Source: Macrolepiota albuminosa (Eukaryota > Basidiomycota > Agaricomycetes > Agaricales > Agaricaceae). Taken from it: a stretch of 64,000 nucleotides of DNA. Shown here piece by piece: positions 60,869 to 64,000 of the stretch. Location of the stretch: positions 1,910,001 to 1,974,000 of the forward strand of contig JAMWFC010000113.1 in the NCBI GenBank assembly GCA_027475525.1, in the 5' to 3' direction. A program made the translations under genes and the position numbers. Under the pieces are notes generated by a model. It saw only the letters and a program-made list of their open reading frames with translations. It had not been told where the DNA came from and did not search any database. How positions within the stretch are numbered: the first letter of the stretch is position 1; every line of letters begins with the position of its first letter.

Positions 60869-63081
60869 GCAACGCAACACGAATCAGCCACCCTCCAAAA
60901 AACCAAAAAAAAAAAAAAAACAAAAAAAAAACAAAACAGGACTCACTTCTACCCCTCATACCATCGGGCATAATCTGCAAACACCCCTGATGGATAAGGT
61001 TAAGCGCCTTGACCGAATCCTTAGCTTGAATAACACAAGAGATATTAATCTCGCTCGCTCCCTGGCTTATCATCTCGATATTAACGTTCCCCTGCGCGAG
61101 CGTCGTGAACATCTTCCCCGCTATACCCACCATATTCCTCATCTCCTTTCCCACGAGCGAGAGGATCGCCATGTCGCGGTGTATCGAGACCTTGCAATTC
61201 CGAATAATCAAAATCAAAATCAAAAAATCAGAAAAAACAAGAACCAAAACAAGGAAGAGAAAAAAAAGCCGCTCACGGTGCCAGTTTTCTTGAGCTCCTT
61301 AATCAACCGATCAAGAAGCTTCTTCGCGAGCCCATCCTCAATCGCCATACTAACATGCACCTCGCTCGTACTTATCAAATCCACCACAACATTATACTGA
61401 TCAAGGGTACTGAATATCCCCGCCAAGAACCCATGCGAGACGCTCTTCCTATTCGAGTTGATGTTCAGGACGATGATGTGCTCTTTGATTGTGACGGCCG
61501 TCGGGAAGCGTTTGCGTTTTTGGTCGTCAGCGGGCGCTGGGGCGTCCATGCGCCGGAGCGTCGCGAGCGGCACGCTCCCGGTCCCGGTCCCGTCGACGGC
61601 CCTCACCTCGTCCTCTGGCCCCACGTCGACCTGCGGATCAGGATAAATAACCGTTCCTCCGCCTTTGGGGTTCTCGACATTCTTGATCCTGATGGGTATC
61701 TTCCTCCGTATAGCCTAAAAAGATTAAACACCAACCTCATTCAGTGAGACGCCCCGCGAAAAGGAGGACAACAACACAAAAACGTACTTGTTCCATGGTA
61801 AACGGATGCACGACCTCGCTTCCGTAGTACGTCAATTCCGCCGCCTCGTCGGGGGTGATGATGGACAGAAGACGCGCAGTGGGCACTTTCCGCGGGTCAG
61901 CGGTGAATATCCCATCTACCTCTTTCCAGATCTGGAGTTCGGCCGCGTCGAGACCGACAGCGCACAGCGCGGAACAGAGATCGGTGTACCCCCGTCCTAC
62001 TTGGCTCAGGAGCGAGCCGGGGATGGGTCCGAAGAACCCAGTGATGACGGGCACGCGCGGCCCGCACTGCAGGATGCGCTCGCCGATGGCACTCGCTAGG
62101 TTATCGTAGAAATGCTGATCGAGGACGTCCTCTGAGGCTTCGGTGTCTTCGGATTCGGGGACGACGTCCTCGAGCGAGACGTACTCGGCGTCGATGCCCT
62201 GGTCGCGCAGGACAGCCGTCATGATTTTGCACGCGAGCCGCTCGCCCAGACCGACGATGCTATCCTGCGATCGGGATGAAATCTCATCGATGATCTTTCA
62301 CACAAAGGGGGACGTCACGGGTAAACGTATTCAATTCACACTGCACGAACATGAAAGAAGCACAAGACATACCTGGGCCGCGAAAAGGAAGTTTCTGAGC
62401 CAATCACAGTCGTATTCGATCTCCTGCAGCAGTTCGTCTAGGAGATCGGGGTCGCGGACCGAGGCTCTGGCAGCCTTGACGTGTTCGTCTCGGATGATGT
62501 CGACGGTGGCGTTGAATTCGGGGACAGAGTTGCCGTTTGCGCTGGCGAGTGGGGTGAGGCCTGAGAACGCAGCGGTAGCGGCTGCGGGGATGGTGGAACG
62601 ACCGCGGGGGCTCTGCGGGGACTGGTGGTGCGGCTGAGGCGGAGATTGAGAGCCGTCCTTCGCGTCGCGTTCCTTGTTCTCGCGTCCAGCACCAAAGAGC
62701 CCTCGGACCGGAGTGGTTGTGCCCGAGTGGGAGCCCTTGCGTTTGCGCTGGAGAGTCTGGGAGGCAGAGCGCAAGAGGAGATTGGTGGTCCCGAGGGCTT
62801 TGGTTGTGCCAGAACGCGCGGAACACACGATGGCGACTCTGTGTTGGTCGATGTAGTTCCTGTGGACTGATAAGATAAACAGATTGGACGAGTCAGAGGA
62901 CGAACGAGACAATGTCCTCTGCGATCTTGACGGCGAATTTGCCGACACTTGTGCCGCCGAATTTTTGGACGAGCCAGCGGGCAGACGGGTCGATGGTGTT
63001 TTGGTGGAGGTTTGGAGGCGTCCGTGGCAGAGAGCCCGAGAGTGTCGAGGATGGCGAGGCTGGCACTGGGTCCTCTGACAT
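60843..63081 (-). CDS. hom3: Aspartokinase (Hom3-type)
   Basis: Aspartokinase phosphorylates aspartate, opening methionine, threonine and isoleucine synthesis. The start is ATG at 63081: a Ser/Pro-rich lead, then WLVQKFGGTSVGK (ATP site). Next come VAIVCSARSGTTKALG, an insert of low complexity (basic KRKGSHSG.., then SPPQPHHQSPQSP), and DSIVGLGERLACKIM. VPVITGFFGPIPGSL, GRGYTDLCSALCAVGL and IWKEVDGIFTADPR (kinase core) follow, then ITPDEAAELTYYGSEVVHP. Two C-terminal ACT domains follow: IIVLNINSNRKSVSHGFLAGIF and LVGKEMRNMVGIAGKMFTTL with NIEMISQGASEINISCVI, the allosteric threonine site. The final 20-nt exon (GPWLF, stop at 60843) lies beyond an intron with a long A/T homopolymer. That exon is part of the duplication at 59597-60868. 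Confidence 0.9.
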
Positions 63082-63416
63082 TGGTGACTACCAGCCTTTG
63101 CAGCGACAAGACTTTTAAGAGAAGATTATAATTTTGCAAGTCATGTGGTTTGTTGCCGTATACGTCCGAGACGATAACGTGACGGCGGAAATTGCTCTTT
63201 CATTTGCTCTGTTATCGACTCTGAGTGACTCGACCCCTAAGCCTCCCGGACACCCGGGCAACTATAAATATTCATGACTGTGTGCATCTTATCAGAGGCT
63301 AATCTCCGCGGGACAAACCCACGAGCTTCCCACAAAGATTTGTGGTTCCTGGCACGTGCGACTGGGCGGACTCGATCATGCAAATCGTGGTTCGGCGTGC
63401 CTGACCTTTTGAGCAA
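63082..63416. promoter_or_regulatory. Divergent promoter region, aspartokinase / G-alpha
   Basis: 335 bases separate the two start codons. TATAAATA near 63264-63271 on the plus strand is a good TATA candidate for the G-alpha gene. A general amino-acid-control TGACTC box occurs at about 63225-63230 ('gagtgactcga') and would suit aspartokinase. Motif assignment is inference. Confidence 0.5.
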
Positions 63417-64000
63417 ATGGTCGTCTCGTCCAGCGACCCCCTCGACGTCGCCCTGCGCCCGCCGCCCGACGAGACGCCCGAGGAGCGGGAACAGCGGGTC
63501 GCCCGAGAAGCAGAGGCAAGCAGGGTGAGCCAGGCGATCGATGCAGGGATCAAGGCGGAGAAGCAGGCAAGGAAGAAGAAGCGGATCGTGCGGCTGCTGC
63601 TGCTAGGCCAGAGCGAGTCTGGTGAGTGAGAGTTTGTTGGTGTCGCTCGTGGCTGAGGTGCTGCAGGCAAGTCCACTACGCTCAGACGTGAGTCCTGTCT
63701 CTCTTTCTATTGGCCCGCCTCACCCTTGCCCAGAGTTCCAGCGCCTGTACACGCCCACGGCTTTTCGCGAAGAACGCATCCTCTGGCGCGCCGTCATCCA
63801 GCTCAACATTGTCCGCTCCATCCGTCTCATCCTCGACTCTCTCTCCCCGGCAACTCCCGACCCCTCCACGGACCCCCGCCACCGCTCCCGCAGCATCTCC
63901 CTCGACGACCCCGACGACGACGACGACAACGACGACCTCCCTTCGTCGTCCGCCACCCTCGTCTCCTCCCCTCTCGACGCACTCAGGGCCCGCCTCCAGC
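63417..64000 (+). CDS. Heterotrimeric G-protein alpha subunit, 5' part (runs off the window)
   Basis: The start ATG is at 63417. A charged N-terminal helix (EEREQRVAREAEASRV, then GIKAEKQARKKKRIVRLLLLG) leads to the P-loop GQSESGKSTTLR, formed across introns 63622-63666 and 63688-63733. The 21-nt exon at 63667-63687 encodes KSTTLR. Then QFQRLYTPTAFREERILWRAVIQLNIVRSIRLIL begins the helical domain, as in G-alpha. After it comes an unusual insert: SPATPDPSTDPRHRSRSI, then an acidic run DDPDDDDDNDD and a Ser-rich stretch. Switch regions lie beyond the window. There is no Gly2 myristoylation signal (MVVSSS). Such insert-bearing G-alpha paralogues are frequent in mushrooms. Confidence 0.85.

Noticed and set aside
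60584..60973. 129-codon Lys/Thr-rich plus-strand frame
   Set aside because: Antisense to the aspartokinase 3' end and its A-rich duplicated flank; low complexity.

Overview
The window is nuclear DNA of a filamentous basidiomycete, most likely an Agaricomycete (mushroom). Protein-coding genes are cut by many short introns of about 45-60 bases with clear GT..AG ends. Several exons are tiny (11, 18, 20 and 21 nt). The gene set includes families typical of mushrooms: a CxC2/KDZ transposase, an ASXH-domain protein, a Rpd3-type deacetylase with an acidic tail, and a large G-alpha with an acidic insert. All coding assignments come from reading translations by eye; no database search was possible.

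Layout. 0.8-1.3 kb: an ASXH-domain fragment. 2.6-4.3 kb: a 5'-truncated single-pass membrane protein. 4.3-19 kb: an AT-rich, decayed accessory region. It holds a CxC2/KDZ transposase relic (minus), a divergent companion gene relic (plus, 7.1-9.3 kb), a cysteine-cluster gene relic (minus, 9.5-11.3 kb), a cluster of tRNA-like (SINE-type) units, degenerate minisatellite DNA, and a fourth relic gene at 16.0-17.7 kb. This region also carries four perfect and one imperfect tandem duplication, all with a period of exactly 77 bases, which looks like an assembly artefact.

19.8-64 kb is dense host sequence: a kinase-like gene with a premature stop; a Rpd3-class histone deacetylase; two tandem amidases; MCD4 (GPI ethanolamine phosphate transferase 1); O-acetylhomoserine sulfhydrylase; a cytochrome P450; a 699-bp pogo-like MITE with TA target-site duplication; a P450 relic; a secreted endonuclease/exonuclease/phosphatase-fold protein; an aminopeptidase P; an intron-containing tRNA-Val(CAC); a NIPA-type magnesium transporter; an Hsp20-like protein with a long Q/S/P-rich N-terminus; a CCDC6-like coiled-coil protein; an F-box protein; a ChAPs-family exomer protein; aspartokinase; and the 5' part of a G-protein alpha subunit.

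These are mostly unlinked housekeeping functions: chromatin, GPI anchor assembly, sulfur and aspartate-family amino acid synthesis, secretion and signalling. Two genes touch methionine metabolism (aspartokinase and O-acetylhomoserine sulfhydrylase) but lie 24 kb apart, so no operon-like logic is implied. No coherent biosynthetic cluster is evident. The least ordinary parts are the accessory block at 4-18 kb, the 77-base period duplications, the duplicated 3' end of aspartokinase and the micro-exons.
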